From Primula veris (Eukaryota; Streptophyta; Magnoliopsida; Ericales; Primulaceae): a stretch of 64,000 bases of DNA. A program made the position numbers and the translations under genes. Every line of letters begins with the position of its first letter. The stretch's first letter is position 1. The DNA lies in assembly GCA_963682055.1 (NCBI GenBank), contig OY821740.1, forward strand, positions 14,346,814-14,410,813. Direction: 5' to 3'. Below the pieces are notes generated by a model. It saw only the letters and a program-made list of their open reading frames with translations, had not been told where the DNA came from and searched no databases. This document shows, one piece after another, positions 49,441-62,709 of the stretch.

Positions 49441-51124
49441 AACCTAAGGCATAAAAAAGTCTAAAATCCATTAAAAAAAAAATTAAAAAAAATTTGATTA
49501 ATATTATACTATTTATCAGTTTCTATATTTTTATCTGTATTTTTTTTTTTTTTATGTGTTATACAATTTATTTTTAATTTATCAAATTATTATTTGTTGA
49601 AAATATAAAAAATAAATTAGTTATTAAAAATATTATATAATTATCTATTTTCTAATTTAATGATGGTTAATATGTTGTACCATATACAATCAAATAAAGT
49701 GATTGTTACAAAAATACACTCTAACCCTAAAGGACTGTTTGGTTTTACTTTTTTTAATGGTGAGGTAAAAGTCATTTAACAAGTGATTAGTGGTGGTGAA
49801 CCATTAAGGATGGGCTAGTATTGATTTAGAAAAATTAATACTAACCCATATAGAACATATACATTGAAAAATTATGAAATTTGTCTTTTATTTAGAAAAA
49901 TTATGAAAATATAGGATACATGTAACCATATAGAACATATACATTGAAAAACAATATTATTAAGCAATCTTACGTATACATATATATACATACATGTTGT
50001 ATGAGATATGGTCGAGCACCTCCAACCACATTTCGACCTGACTAAAATTTTAGAGCAAACAAAAATCCAGAACCCGTCCCGTAACATGTCAGGTAAGGAT
50101 ATTTTAGGATCCCGAATTTGATCTTTTGAAAAAAAAAAAGGTACTAAATATAAAAACAAAGATAACTTGGTATAATTCTTAAACAATTTTTTATTTTGTT
50201 AAGTAAATAAAATTAATATTATGTTTTTTTTAAAAACAAGTAACATTTTTTTATAAACAAACATAGCTTCCGCGGCACTGCTTCTATAACCAAAGCATTG
50301 AAAAGTAAATTTTATAATTTGCAAAAATTATTGAAAAAATTGTTTACGAGCAAATGTTACTTCAGTTAATGACAACACGTCACGAAATGCCAATATAGGA
50401 GCATACTAACAAGCTATTTGAGTGAATTTGTTAAATTTTGTCAAACTTTCGTATTTAACTTAATTAGCATCACTTATATTCACTTATATTTTTAGGGTAA
50501 CGGCTTAATTTTATACATTTTTCAGCTTCCCTATCAAATTTGTTCTCATAACTAAATATTACTATATTTTAATATACTTCTATCAATTTTTTTCAACCCA
50601 AATTAATTTACTAGAGTAATCACATTAAATAAATTAGACGTTTTCTCATATTTAAAGTAAAAAATACATTTTTACAACTTATCAGAAATGTTTTGCTTTA
50701 TACAAATTATCAGTTTTTTTTTTATCAATTTCTCTATCACAACTATACAACTCATTTTTTTTGTTATTTTATTAATTTATACGTGAAAAATACAAATAAA
50801 TAAGAGAGAATAAGAGAAAAATAAGAGAGATAAATTATTATTTTAATTATAAGATAACATATTGATCTCTTATATTTGAGATATATTTGAGTTCATGTAT
50901 ATTTAAGGTAATGAATAATAAAACTGATACGTGTATAATTTTAGAAAATCTACTCATATTTAAGGTAAATTGGTGATATAAGGGAACGTATGTCGTTGCT
51001 CTACCGTAAATGTACTCATTACTTGCGATCTTTGTTTGGTTGTTCTAAAGAAATTGCAAAATGAAGCTAAGTCGTGTTTTGATTTACGATATTTTTTAAC
51101 ATTAATAAAGAATATAAATTAGTA

Positions 51125-51362
51125 CTCCATCCGTTCCTATTTAATTGTTCACTACGAAACTAATACAATTTTGACCGGTTTATAACTTGTATCAAAATTA
51201 TCAAAATAATTTTTTTAATAATCTAATCATAAAATTTAACACTTGAACTATATAATCAAATTTTGAAATTTTCCATTCCCACAATTTTAAATTGATAAAA
51301 GTTTTTGACCGGTCAAAATGGCACGTAGTTTCATAGTGAACAATTAAATAGGAACAGAGGAG
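51125..51362. mobile_element. Stowaway-like MITE, 238 bp
   Basis: Ends CTCCATCCGTTCCTATTTAATTG and its inverted counterpart CAATTAAATAGGAACAGAGGAG, flanked by TA on both sides. The inner arms also pair (TTTTGACCGG). Size, ends and TA target fit Stowaway (Tc1/mariner) MITEs. Confidence 0.88.
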
Positions 51363-52004
51363 TAATATGGCTTACTGCAATCCCATGTTTGTATTATCTA
51401 AAACGAGTTGATATAGTAAGACAATATAATAGAAAATGTATAAAAATATACATATTAATAAACTTTTTATTAATACGTGTATTCGGATCGGATCGGGTCC
51501 GTCAGGATTCATCATTGCAGCTCATATATATCTCAAAAATATTTTGATGGGGACGAAATCCAACTTTTTCGGTAGGGGGCAATATACGGAGTCAAAGTGG
51601 GACGGGTCAGAATGTTTGGGATTTTTCCTTTTTAACTTTATATTACACATAATACAACATATGTACGTATATACGACCCATTGCTTAAAAATTACGTCTA
51701 TGTTCATTTCTCATCCTTCACGGAAGTGCAATACAGGCATGAGGCCCGTCATCGTTAAAAGTGACAGTCACGTGTGCACCTCCGCCTCCCTCTTAACGGA
51801 TATTTACCTTCCATCAGTATACATGCTATAAGGATTTAAGACTTTGCATTATACACACATTTACATTTGTGTTAATGTGTAGAAAGAAAAAAAAAGTCTT
51901 TTTATTTTAGAGTGTTAGCTTAATTGTTAATATATTCTTTTATACCTTCCTATTAAAATAATTATATGTAATGAGAATATCCAAGATATGCGTGTGCCAA
52001 TAGA

Positions 52005-52230
52005 CGTAGTCTCTCCGTTCTCATTTAATTATTTATTACGAAATTATGTGTAATTTTAACTGACTTATAACTTATATCAAAATTGTCTAATTAATTTTTT
52101 TAAATCTAATCATAAAATTTAACATTTGAACTATACGATCAACTTTTGAAAATTTTCATTCCGATAATTTTGATACAAGTTTTTAACCGGTCAAAATTAC
52201 ATGTAATTTCGTAATGAACCGTATAAAGTA
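52005..52230. mobile_element. Diverged second copy of the Stowaway-like MITE
   Basis: Shares CTCTCCGTTCTCATTTAATT, ATCTAATCATAAAATTTAACA and TTTTTAACCGGTCAAAATTAC with the copy at 51125. Its right end is eroded. Confidence 0.7.
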
Positions 52231-52673
52231 ATAAAATAGATGGTACAATTGATCTAATATTTAATTAATGGTATGAACATAAAAAAAAACTAACAGTTAC
52301 CTTCTATCCAATCAATTTAACGAAATACGCAAATTGAAGCACAAATTTGTAGTTTGCAACTCATATTGTTAAGTATGATAAGCTCTGGTAACCCAATTAT
52401 TAACACCAAATAAGATTCTACAATATTTATTTTTCCATGTTTTAACCCTTAACATATAAATGGAAAAACATACTCCAACCTGTACTTAGCTCGCATTTAG
52501 TAACGGTAGTTATGTACTTATATGTCTTATAGTACAATCATTACTTATAATGAAAAAAGAAATTAATAATAAAAATCACATACTAGTAGTACTAGGTAGA
52601 AGCAATCAAATATTGAACCATGAAAGTTGATATAAATAAGCCGGTTTGCATGGCGCTAGGACCGCCAACATAC

Positions 52674-52674
<1 letters not shown>

Positions 52675-52718
<44 letters not shown>

Positions 52719-52745
52719 CATACACACATACACACACATACATAT
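52675..52745. repeat. Compound microsatellite (TC)n(TA)n(CA)n upstream of the Alba gene
   Basis: About ten TC, twelve TA and then CA-rich units, some 220-290 bases before the Alba start codon. It may lie in the promoter or leader. Confidence 0.95.
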
Positions 52746-52963
52746 AGAAGTAGTCAGATATCAGAGCCACATTACCCTCTTTGAGCGGAAAAACTGAACC
52801 ATAAAACAAGAACAAGTAAAACTTCTATCCTTTCCTTTTCCCCCACCATAAAATAAAACAGAAGAAAAACTCAGTTGTATGACCTCATCTTCATTTTTTA
52901 CTTTAGTGTTATTTTTTTCATTGTGTAGATTTGTGTATAACTTGTATGTTGTTTTGAATGTAG

Positions 52964-53094
52964 ATGGATAGGTATCAGAGGGTAGAGAAGCCGAGGACAG
53001 AGACGACAATTAACGAGAATGAGATTCGTATTACTACTCAAGGAAGGATGAGGAACTATATCACTTATGCTTCCACTCTCCTTCAGGTCTCTCT

Positions 53095-53140
<46 letters not shown>

Positions 53141-56100
53141 CAATATGTGCGTGTGTGTGTGTGTTCAGTGGCAGAATTAGTCTTGTTTTTTCCGTAATTA
53201 CGGGGGTGCTGAAAGTCTAAAATCGATATTTTTTGTTTCAAAATACATGGTAAAATATCGGGTCTTTCTTAATACGGGGGTGTTCAGTACCTTTTAGCCT
53301 GTTAATAAGTGTGTGCGCGTGTGTGTGTATGTGTGTACATATGTTGGAAATTGGAATGCAATTGCTTAACTGCATGTTTGGTTGGTTAGGAGTGAAAGTT
53401 ATTCCTAACAAGGAGCTCACTGAAATTGTGATAGATTCCCCTTTTATATTAGTTTAGGGTCTTTTTTAGGCTGCAATATTACGCAATTAAGTTGTCTTAG
53501 AGGCTTATTTGCCATAAACTTCTAGTTTTTTTAGGCTGCAATATTAAGCAATTAAGCCGTCTTAGAGGCTCATTTGCCTTAAACTTTAAGTTTTTTAAGC
53601 CACATAACGTAATAGATTTTAACTTTTAAGCTGTCTAACTACATGTAACTTAGTATAATTACAATGGAAAGTGAGCCGACATCAAAAGATGCAATCAGAC
53701 AAGGCACTTTGTGTTTAGGATATATAGAAACTATTAAATGGAAGCAGGTAGGGAGAAATGGGATATATGAGAAAAGAATGAAATTATTCATTTTTCTCTA
53801 TGTGATTTGGTGGGGGAAAAATGGATATTTTTATTAGGCAGAAGTGGGTCGTATGGTGTTTCTAGGGTTAAAGGTTGAATTTGCCATTTCTTGTTATATT
53901 TGGGAACAGAAATGGGCATTTGAGGTCGTGTTTGTATGGGGTTTTAAGAAGGGGTGATATGAATGTCTTGTTCTGGGGAGATTTCCTTTTCTTATTCAGA
54001 TTTTAGACCGTTTTGGCATGCAGTCAAGCCCACTACAGGCAAACGAATAGAGAAATAAAGAATAGAAAAAATGATTCTTTTTATTCTGTGAAAGGTGTTT
54101 TTAGTTGATGTTAAGTTCTTCAGTATAGCGTTCTTGAAATTTATTTTCTAAACAAGTCAATACGTCTTCATGTACTGATATTATTTTAATTATATATTTT
54201 TTAAAGGAGAAAGGATCTGAGGAGATTGTTCTCAAGGCTATGGGGAGAGCAATCAACAAAACAGTGATGGTTACTGAGTTAATTAAGGTAGTTATCGGCC
54301 TTTCTTCTGTTTATTTATCCAAACCGTCTTACCCTATGCATTTTTGTGATTGTTTTTTTTTTTTTTCAGAGAAGGATTGCTGGTCTTCATCAGAACACAG
54401 TAATTGGTTCAACTGATATAACTGATCTGTGGGAACCTCTAGAAGAAGGCCTCCTTCCGTAATAAACAAAATATTTTATTTTCTTATATAATTAACGATT
54501 TGTATTTTGTGTAAACATGATGTTTTACACCCTACAAATATTGCAGGCTAGAAACTACTCGCCATGTTTCAGTTATAACCATTACTCTGTCAAAGAAGGA
54601 ACTTGATACATCCTCGACGGGGTACAAATTTCTATTACTTCCTTAAGCTATTGGTTCTCATTTTATCTTAGATTTCATTGGATATTGGGGTAGGAACGGA
54701 ATATCCAGAGTAATTAAAGTGTTTATTGGTGGGTTTTTTCTACATATAGCATTATTGGGTATAAATCTGGAATTGTGTTACATAACATAAGCATACGTCA
54801 TATATATGCTACGAGTACATCTTCAGTGGATGATGGATTTATAGTACAGTTGAATATTTGGCATTCCAACTGATAGGAATCAGCAAAAAATTGTGGAAAG
54901 CGTAAGAGTCACAGCCAATTCCTTGCTTCAATTTATCTGGCTCCCAAAAAATGGATCCACATGCATATGACTTTGAGTAACAAATTATAAGTGGATTGCA
55001 TAAGTATGCAATCTTGATGGCACATCTGGAAAAGGACAAATACAAAAGAGAAAAAAATAATAGGATAATAAAGTATGGTAATTGGAAAGTTCATGGCGTA
55101 CACGTTGTGCCGATTAGTTGATTACTAATTAGATTCCGTCATATACATGACCCTGAGAGAGTGACATTAGTTCATATGATAATATATCTTGTTAATCAAG
55201 TGCAGGTACCAACCACCTATTCCGCTTGATCAAGTAAAACCATGGAATGATTATGAGCATGAAGCAGGTACACATCTGTTGGTGTACTGGTGTTCATAAA
55301 TAATTGTAATTCACATGGTTTTTGAAGAAAAACAAAATACTACATGGGCAGATGACTTATAAAAATTAATTTTATTTTATAAACGAGTATCTAAAATACG
55401 GTGTTGCTCTCAGATGGCTCTCCTAACATGCGTGGAAGAGGACGTGGTGGTCGGGGAAGGGGTAGAGGTCGAGGTAAGCTAATTTTAGTTTTTGTGTTTC
55501 TGTTTTCTTTATTTACCTCTTATTGGCTGCAGCTTATAAACAATCCAGACAAATGAAGACAAATCTGATTTACAACTATGTTCTTTTTGGACATTCAAAA
55601 AGTTGAATCTTAGTACCAATTATGGTTTATGTGGACAAAAATTCATCCATTCACACGTTAGTCAATTCCTGCAATCTGCAAATTTTGTTTTTTCTTTTAA
55701 ATGACCACTCAGAATCACTCCATCAGTTGCTAGGGGTAAATCCTGGAGTGCAGATTTGGTGCGTTGTTCTCAGCTGTGGTCAATCTTCTTTCTCTATCAA
55801 ATGCTGATTAACTTTGAACTTGGTTTGTCAGCTTAGAACATTTCCTTTTTAAAGAGGTGATATGTACAATTCTTAAACAATATATTTTTTGGACAGTTGA
55901 ATCACGATGAGTAGCCTTAGATATATCACAATATGCACTTTATTGGACCCCTTTCTCGCCCTGTTTCATTTTTTTTGTTTTCCAATTTGAAGCGAACAAG
56001 ATATCAGTTCCCTATTGTTAGATAATTCAACACGAGCTTCCATATTGGAGTTATACTCTCACAGATGTGGGATCATTTTAGTAAGATTTTTTCCTTGGTC

Positions 56101-56974
56101 CTATTTTTGGTGTAGGGAATTATGAAAACAACGGAGCGATAGATTATAATGGTAATGATGGATATGACGGTAGACGTGGATATGGTGGGAGAGGGCGTGG
56201 TACGGGAAGAGGCCGTGGTTTCCGTGGGCGTGGGAGAGGCTATGGTGGTGGTGGTGGTGGAAATATGCAACAAGAATATGCTGTTTACAATGCCTATGGT
56301 AACTCACCTCCACAAGGCCGTGGTAAGATCGCACACCCCCAAACACACACACACACAATAGATATACAACTTCACTGTTCATATTTCCAACAAGGTGTAT
56401 TGATTACGTTTAGGAAAAGCATCAATTTTGACACCAGCCGATTGCCTTTTAATAAGTAGTTCCCCACACTAACCTATCGAATTTAAAGAGGGTGTTTAAG
56501 CAATTAATATGTTGATATACTAAATACTAATTATTCAATTTTGTGTAGATTAGTGGAATTATATAAAGACTGGTTGAACAATTAGTTCACAAATAGTGCT
56601 TCCAAATTGAAATAATTAATGATACTGACATAGTGTACTACTTGTTCAATCTTGTGTAGATTGGTATCTAGATAATGAGATCCAATAGCATGGTTTACTA
56701 ATTATCAAAAATTTATAGATCGGTGTAAAAAGTTATTTTTTCTTTGGTGTCAATATACATATACTGGAATGTACACTTTCTTTTCGAGCTTGATTTATTC
56801 ATTGTCTGCACATATAGTTTTAACTGTTGTTGAAAAGCTGATTGCTCATTTTTACTATAAGTTAAGATCTAAAAAAAATAATTTAATATGGTAGGGCGTG
56901 GTCGCGGGCGTGGACGTGGTAGAGGTGGTGTTCGAGAATTCAGATCAAACGGGACAATTCAAGCTTCTGCTTGA
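52964..56974 (+). CDS. Alba-domain nucleic-acid-binding protein with RGG tail
   Basis: Eight exons: 52964-53086, 54207-54287, 54370-54458, 54547-54621, 55206-55267, 55414-55473, 56116-56322, 56895-56974; all GT-AG with matching phases, 258 aa. The Alba fold spans about 18-118: NEIRITTQGRMRNYITYA, EIVLKAMGRAINKTVMVTEL, DITDLWEPLEEGL, VSVITITLSKKEL. After a short linker (PIPLDQVKPWNDYEHEA) come RGG/RG repeats and a Gly run (about 148-245). It resembles the longer plant ALBA4-6-type proteins, which bind RNA and R-loops or mRNA and join stress granules; role is by family. The RGG part is somewhat shorter than in Arabidopsis. An ATGTAG start-stop abuts the ATG. Confidence 0.95.
53097..53164. repeat. 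Compound microsatellite (AT)n(GT)n in Alba intron 1
   Basis: Begins ten bases after the exon 1 donor. About 16 AT units are followed by GT units with a short interruption. More GT-rich text lies at 53308-53340. Confidence 0.95.
53466..53595. repeat. 65-bp tandem duplication in Alba intron 1
   Basis: TTAGGCTGCAATATTA(C/A)GCAATTAAG at 53466 recurs at 53531 with several substitutions, including GTCTTAGAGGCT(T/C)ATTTGCC. Confidence 0.85.
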
Positions 56975-59005
56975 GTTTCTGTAAGCATTGAATTTTCATG
57001 AGATTAGCACTTCTAAATGCCTGCTCTCTGATCTCAACGAATAAACTACGGAAAATTAAGGTGTTTAGAATTTTCTGGGACATCAGTTTTACTTCGAATG
57101 GCTGTTTGTAAGGTAGCCTTGATTTTGTAGTTTTTAAATTTAGGATTTTATAAGTGCAGACATAACTTTTAGTTTGTAGACTCTTTTATCCAGGGAAATA
57201 ATAGAGCAGTACATTATTTTATTCTTAATATCTTTAAAGTCTGGTTTGCGAATGTTTCATTTTCTCTAATGTATGTTGTTTCCAAAATATTGGAAGCAGT
57301 CGCTCGTGTACTTTTTGTGCTTAACAAAATGTAGAAGCTTGCCTCTATCGGAAGCTTTTCTACTCTAGAAACATTAAACACATGTTCCAAGGGTTGGTTT
57401 GGTTGTAGCTTTTCGGTTTTTGCTTGTGAGCTTTTTCTTTTCTTTTCTTTTTTTGCTGGTGAGCTTAAAGCAACTTTTTTAGAAGTTTAAGCTAGGCTAA
57501 TAAGCTTCCAAGAAATCGTATGTCACATCGAAAATCTTTCTGTTAAGTGCTCAACTCTAGAGTCTAGCCTCTCTTTTCCTAAACGAGCTGAGCTAGCTCC
57601 TTTGCATTCATTATTTCAGATGACATTATAAATCTTTTATTGGGGTTAGATCTCGCTTTCATATACTTACCAGAAAAAGGAAATAATATTTTTTTTATCG
57701 GGTTTGCCGATTTTTACTATTGCAGTGTAAAGTCTTTTGTCTTTTGAATATTAAACGAAGTGTTACCAATTAAAAAAATAAAAGAGTCGAGAGCCTTTAC
57801 AAATAGATTAAGAAAACTAGTCGTCAACAATATAGAGATTCTTTCTCGCCATAACCAATACCGCCGGATGATTTTAAACTCGTTCTTACACTATTGACCC
57901 AAAATTAAGTCCGTTGGCATGATTATGACATTGTGGAGGAACTAATGTATGAGTGTACTGTGTACTTTATATAAAATTATCGTGACATGAGAATTATGCA
58001 CATAATGCCTATTACGTATTTTATGGAAACGTAACCCCGTTGTCTGTAATATTTATAATACCACTTAGCATCAATGTCTTGTCTGAGTTGGCATTAACGT
58101 GTAAAAGGACTAAATAAATCCCAACAATTGCTACTTGAAACTTGTTATTTACAACTCAAGTGATCTAGGAAAAATTATCGTCAGAGATTTCGCCTTGGTC
58201 ATCAGCAACGTCATCAAGTAAAGAAAATTCGTCATTCAAGGCCAAAAGTTGGTCCATTTGAACCACTCATGTGAGAGTTGCCACACGTAGCCCCATAAGT
58301 TAAAGAGCGGTGATATAACGAATTTTTTTTTTTTACATAGACTCTCGCAGAGATTCAATATGAAACATCCGATCATGTATACGAGTGTGCTTTTGGTATG
58401 TTCTCTTCATATTTTGATGAAATATCACTCTCCAAGAAGGCTTATGGGTTGTATAAAATGGATTATGATGGCGTTAGTAGCATTAGGAGAATGAGGCCAT
58501 GACTTTTGATTTTTCTAATTATCGTTGAGAGATTTGTTCTTTTATAGTGTAGTATGTTTAATTTTGTATCAATTCGTGTTTTTTCTTTTGGTATGTACTG
58601 GGTTTGGTCCCATATTTATTAATGAAAGACCTGTTTGTGACTAAAAAAAATATATATATATATATATATATATATGAGGATAAATCAATGATTCACATTA
58701 AGTCTCTGTCAAAAATTATATTCTTATATCACCACTCTAAGTTAAACCATAACGTTTTAAACTAAAAAGATTGATTAAACATATGAAATCAGTTATCGTG
58801 ATTATAGTGTTCTAATTGAGTTAGTGCCGTCTCTAGCATTTTGAAAGCCCAAATTAAATTTGAAAAAGAGACCTTAAATTAAAGTTTTTTTTTCAATAAT
58901 GATCATTAATATGACTTTTTATTAAACCGTGTTTAAAGTAATTGTTTTAATTATAACTTATTAAATACAATAAAATATTCCCTTAATTATGTGTTATTTA
59001 ACTAG

Positions 59006-59199
59006 GAGTGTTGCTATAGTCACCAAAATATCTGATCCAAAAAATCTCAGCCGCTGATTTGGCGGATTAGATGTACCAATCATGTATTAGGTGAAAATTA
59101 TTTTTCAAAATCACAAACAAAAATATTGGTCCATCTCATCCGCCACATCGACGGATAAGGTTTTTGGATTGAAAATTTGGTGAGAAATAATATTTTACT
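59006..59199. mobile_element. Foldback MITE of about 194 bp
   Basis: The left arm (TCACCAAAATATCTGATCC, CAGCCGCTGATTTGGCGGAT, AGATGTACCAAT) and the right arm are mirrored: ATTGGTCCATCT, ATCCGCCACATCGACGG, TTGGATTGAAAATTTGGTGA. TAACTAG flanks both ends, suggesting a 7-8 bp target duplication (hAT-like). Confidence 0.75.
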
Positions 59200-59501
59200 A
59201 ACTAGAATGTTTTTTTTTTGATATTTTTACTTCAGACGTGTCTAACGCCATTATATTTATTACAAAAAATATAAGAGTCAATTATATTATTTCTCTTAAA
59301 ATGAGCAACAATTATTAAAAAAAATTATAAACTTTACCTTCACATTTAATTATTTTTTAAAATTAAAACATTTTTTGACTGTTAATGTTCACTACAAGCA
59401 TGAAATAATTACTGAATGAAAGAGAATAGAAAATTGTTTGATGTAATCTAGTTGTCTAGTGATGGATCTATACTACTCATAACCGGTAAATATAAAACAA
59501 A

Positions 59502-59692
59502 CACTACAAAATAATATTAATTTTATAACGGTCAAAATCTATCATAAAACAGTCATAAATTGACCATCATGTTACAAAACTGTCACATATTGACGGCCCT
59601 ATCACAAATCCATCACAATTCCCGTAGCTATTAAACTCATTAAAAAAAACTCGTTATAATCCCCGTAGCTATTTGTACATTTTTTTATAGTG
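59502..59692. mobile_element. CACTA-like MITE, 191 bp (copy B)
   Basis: Starts CACTACAAAATAATATT and ends TTTTTTTATAGTG, flanked by AAA on both sides (3-bp duplication). Its motifs and size match copy A at 33835-34027. Confidence 0.8.
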
Positions 59693-60713
59693 AAATATAA
59701 ATGATATTAATTAATAAATAATAATTTTTCAATGCATGTAATTGAAAATATGGGTCCCTTGTGGGTTAGTGGTCCTAATTTAGTGCCTACTAAATTGGGC
59801 AGGGTAGTGAAAGGGAACAAAAGTTGAACTTGTTATGAATCATGGACTTATATTTAATCTTTACGGGACTCGATCATCAGACCAAGTAACTACCGTTTCT
59901 TCCCAAGATCCTTCATCTCGAAGGCAAATCCAAAAGTGGATCGCGTAATAAAACACGCAAGGGCATAATACTTGTTCAGGTATCCCAAGCTAATCAAGTA
60001 CTCACTTAGGCGGTATACCACATCCGCTCGGATTATATTAATCCATATAGTGAACGTCTCAGTCAATTGAGATCGTGTTCCATGGTCAGGAACTACTTGA
60101 TTTAAGCACATGAAGTCACACAGGGACCTTCGTCTATATATCTTTGTCTTAATCTCCATAGAGATAAAACCGTGACCACATTCATGGCTGCATACTCAGT
60201 TTTTCGGAAACTACTAAACTGGTAAAGTAGGGGACTGTTATAATGTCCATTACGAAGAAATCAACCATCTCGTAATCAATTCCAAGGTGTGAGAGAAGCC
60301 TTGCGCTACTAGGCAAGTATTCTACAATCTCATTATTCTCATCACTCTTCCTTACGAATAACCAAATAAATGAACTCGTTTAACATTGGTGGTGTTAGAG
60401 CTACAGGTCTGAACACACTTTCGCTAAGGAGTCTACTTGGATTGCAAGTTTCCATTAGTACAGTCTATTCTCCATTGACTTCAGGCAACGGTACATGGTT
60501 CCCTGTCATAATTTATTCATATTATCAGTCGTCACCGAATATATGAACAAGTAATCAATGACAGTCCCGTTTTGCTTCAATATCGTCTAAGATATCATGA
60601 TCGACAGATATTTCAAGATTCTTAGGATGGGGAGGAAATCACACATCTCCTTGATCCTTTATAATCTCGTGCGACAAACGAGTTTCAGTTCACCACCTCT
60701 GGGGCTGAACGAA

Positions 60714-60920
60714 TTAAGAACCTGTCAACTTCCTCATATCTTGGGAAGGATGACAGACTGACGGGCCGACGGCAGCATCCTTTGCTTGGCTGGTTCGGCC
60801 AAAGCAACGTGTTACGACAGGAACACGGCGTCCGACAGGGACGTCTATCCTTGCAAGCATTTTGCAGCAGGTATAAATGATCTCGTGACATCTCATAAAG
60901 TCATTAAATGTGTCTGGCAT
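60714..60920 (-). pseudogene. Copia pol remnant after integrase (second copy)
   Basis: Encodes MPDTFNDFMRCHEI and LARIDVPVGRR, as at 12152-12337. Short and broken, recognisable only by comparison. Confidence 0.55.
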
Positions 60921-61243
60921 TTAGTTAGACTTGAGGGAGTCTATGCACTTACTTATCACTAAGTGCAGTTTTGGGGATCAAGCTAAGACTGAGTGGGTTA
61001 TGCCACGTTACTTCACGTCGTTTCTTATCAACGTTAACGTGCAAATCTCCTCCTAACGACGGGGAGAACAGTCTTAGCAATGTCACTTTCGGATATCATG
61101 CGGTAAAGAGATCGCTTGCCAAGGTTACTCTATCAAATGATAGGTAGGGGATTCATAATCGACTTATGTCCCCTTCAGAGGTCCATATTTTGAACGCTAT
61201 AGCGGCTCAATCAAAATATTAAGCACTCAAACACGCGTTCATA

Positions 61244-61660
61244 TGAGGCGTCTGGCTCATAACCAGTAACCAACTGGTACGCATTTAGTGTTTTGAGTGA
61301 CTATGGCCTCAGACGGACCAATGCAGCAAAATAGCATGACCCTACACGGAAATATAAATCTTGGTGCGCAAGACCAAGAAATGCGTGCTATCATTTGCAG
61401 TCGCATCATCAAACTTTCCGTGAGTCCATTTGGGTCTGAACATAATCGACAGGATGTTCAATTTGAATTTCCAAACTCAAGTAATTCAAATCGAAATTTC
61501 GATTTGTTACTCTTCGGAATTATCAAGAGTTGACTTTTCAGGATAATCCGGATCATGAGCCATCAACTTAATGATAGGGCTAGAAGTTTAGGAAATGCTG
61601 CATTTCTGTGGACAACAATAATCATGTGACCTTATTGTCGATGCATCAACCATAACCATT
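61244..61660 (-). pseudogene. Copia integrase remnant (second copy)
   Basis: Collinear with 12662-13079, which shows integrase motifs. The minus frames here are interrupted at different points. No usable ORF. Confidence 0.65.
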
Positions 61661-62709
61661 TATATTTATGGTCCGTCTTATGGTTGGATAAGTCCACAAT
61701 AACTCCTTCAATTCTTTACAAGAATTCTACGAGTTCTTTTCGTGATCTTTACACATACTAGTCTTTTAAAGTGAGCATTAGTGGCATGAATTTCGGATTA
61801 ATTACGAAATATATTCTCAGAGAGAATCCAAATGCGATGCGATTATAAATCAAGCATCGTCGTTTGACCCGGGAATATCTCATCCGGTCAATGCCACAAT
61901 ATCAAAATGCTCTTATCAATCGACGACAGGCGAATGATAGTACAGACAATCATGTCTTAGCATCTAAATCATTTATCATTTCGACGACAGGCGAAATGAT
62001 AAGATAACTTTAAATGCTTTAAAGAATGTGGTAGCAACCACTTGAAAGACATTTCAACTCCTCTAAAATACGCTTTTAGTCGTATTGAATGGAGGTTATG
62101 TAAAGAAATTTCAATTCTTTTATGAGCTATTACCAGATAACACTGGTTTTCTCGAATATTTTATAACTCAACAAGGTACGACATGACCTATAGGAGTATA
62201 ACGCCTCATATTTGACAAATCAATTTGGCTTTACCAAAGATTTCGATTTGGAACGACAGGTCCAGAATCGTTGTCACTGAGTACTCTTTTAAGGAAGTAG
62301 TTGGTGAAATTATGTGGTACACTGTTACCCACTATTTTCAAAAAAATCAACTACCCCACAAGTATTGCCTAAAATTTCATAATTTAAAGTTTGGTCACAT
62401 TTGTCAAAGTAATTTGCTCAAAACACTTTAAATTATTTCGAGAAATTTTGCAAACAGGCAAACCATAATCCAAAAGTATGTCCAAATGGAAAAATCATAA
62501 TCCAAATGGAAAACATAATCCAGATGAGCGAAAAAATGGCTCAATGATTTATCAAAATCAATAAAGAAATGTATCAAACTCATTTGAGCCACAAAATCGG
62601 GGGTCTCAAAAGTTTCCTTTCAATTAACTTTAACTACATTAGCATCGGTTTTTCCACCTTTATAATAGTTGTGAACTATTTAAGGAGTAACCATGTATGA
62701 CCTTTGTCT

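Larger units (their letters stand above)
49441..52963. other. Intergenic region between divergent PTB (-) and Alba (+) genes
   Basis: Holds both promoters, but no certain core elements are seen. It contains a Stowaway-like MITE (51125-51362), a relative (52005-52230) and a compound microsatellite (52675-52745). The 131-codon ORF at 51436 has no recognisable features. Confidence 0.55.
56975..59835. other. Intergenic region right of the Alba gene
   Basis: The first few hundred bases should be the Alba 3' UTR (an ATAATAGAGC-type tail region near 57200). No gene is supported after it. It contains a (TA)n run at about 58650-58674, a foldback MITE (59006-59199) and CACTA-like MITE copy B (59502-59692). 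Confidence 0.6.

Noticed and set aside
51436..51831. 131-codon plus-strand ORF
   Set aside because: No motif, odd composition, no neighbouring exons; probably chance.
52606..53143. Minus-strand ORFs across microsatellites near the Alba start
   Set aside because: They translate simple repeats (Ile-Tyr, Arg-Glu runs) or the antisense of Alba exon 1.
56073..56382. Minus-strand His-rich and Thr-rich ORFs
   Set aside because: Antisense of the RGG/Gly exon of the Alba gene.
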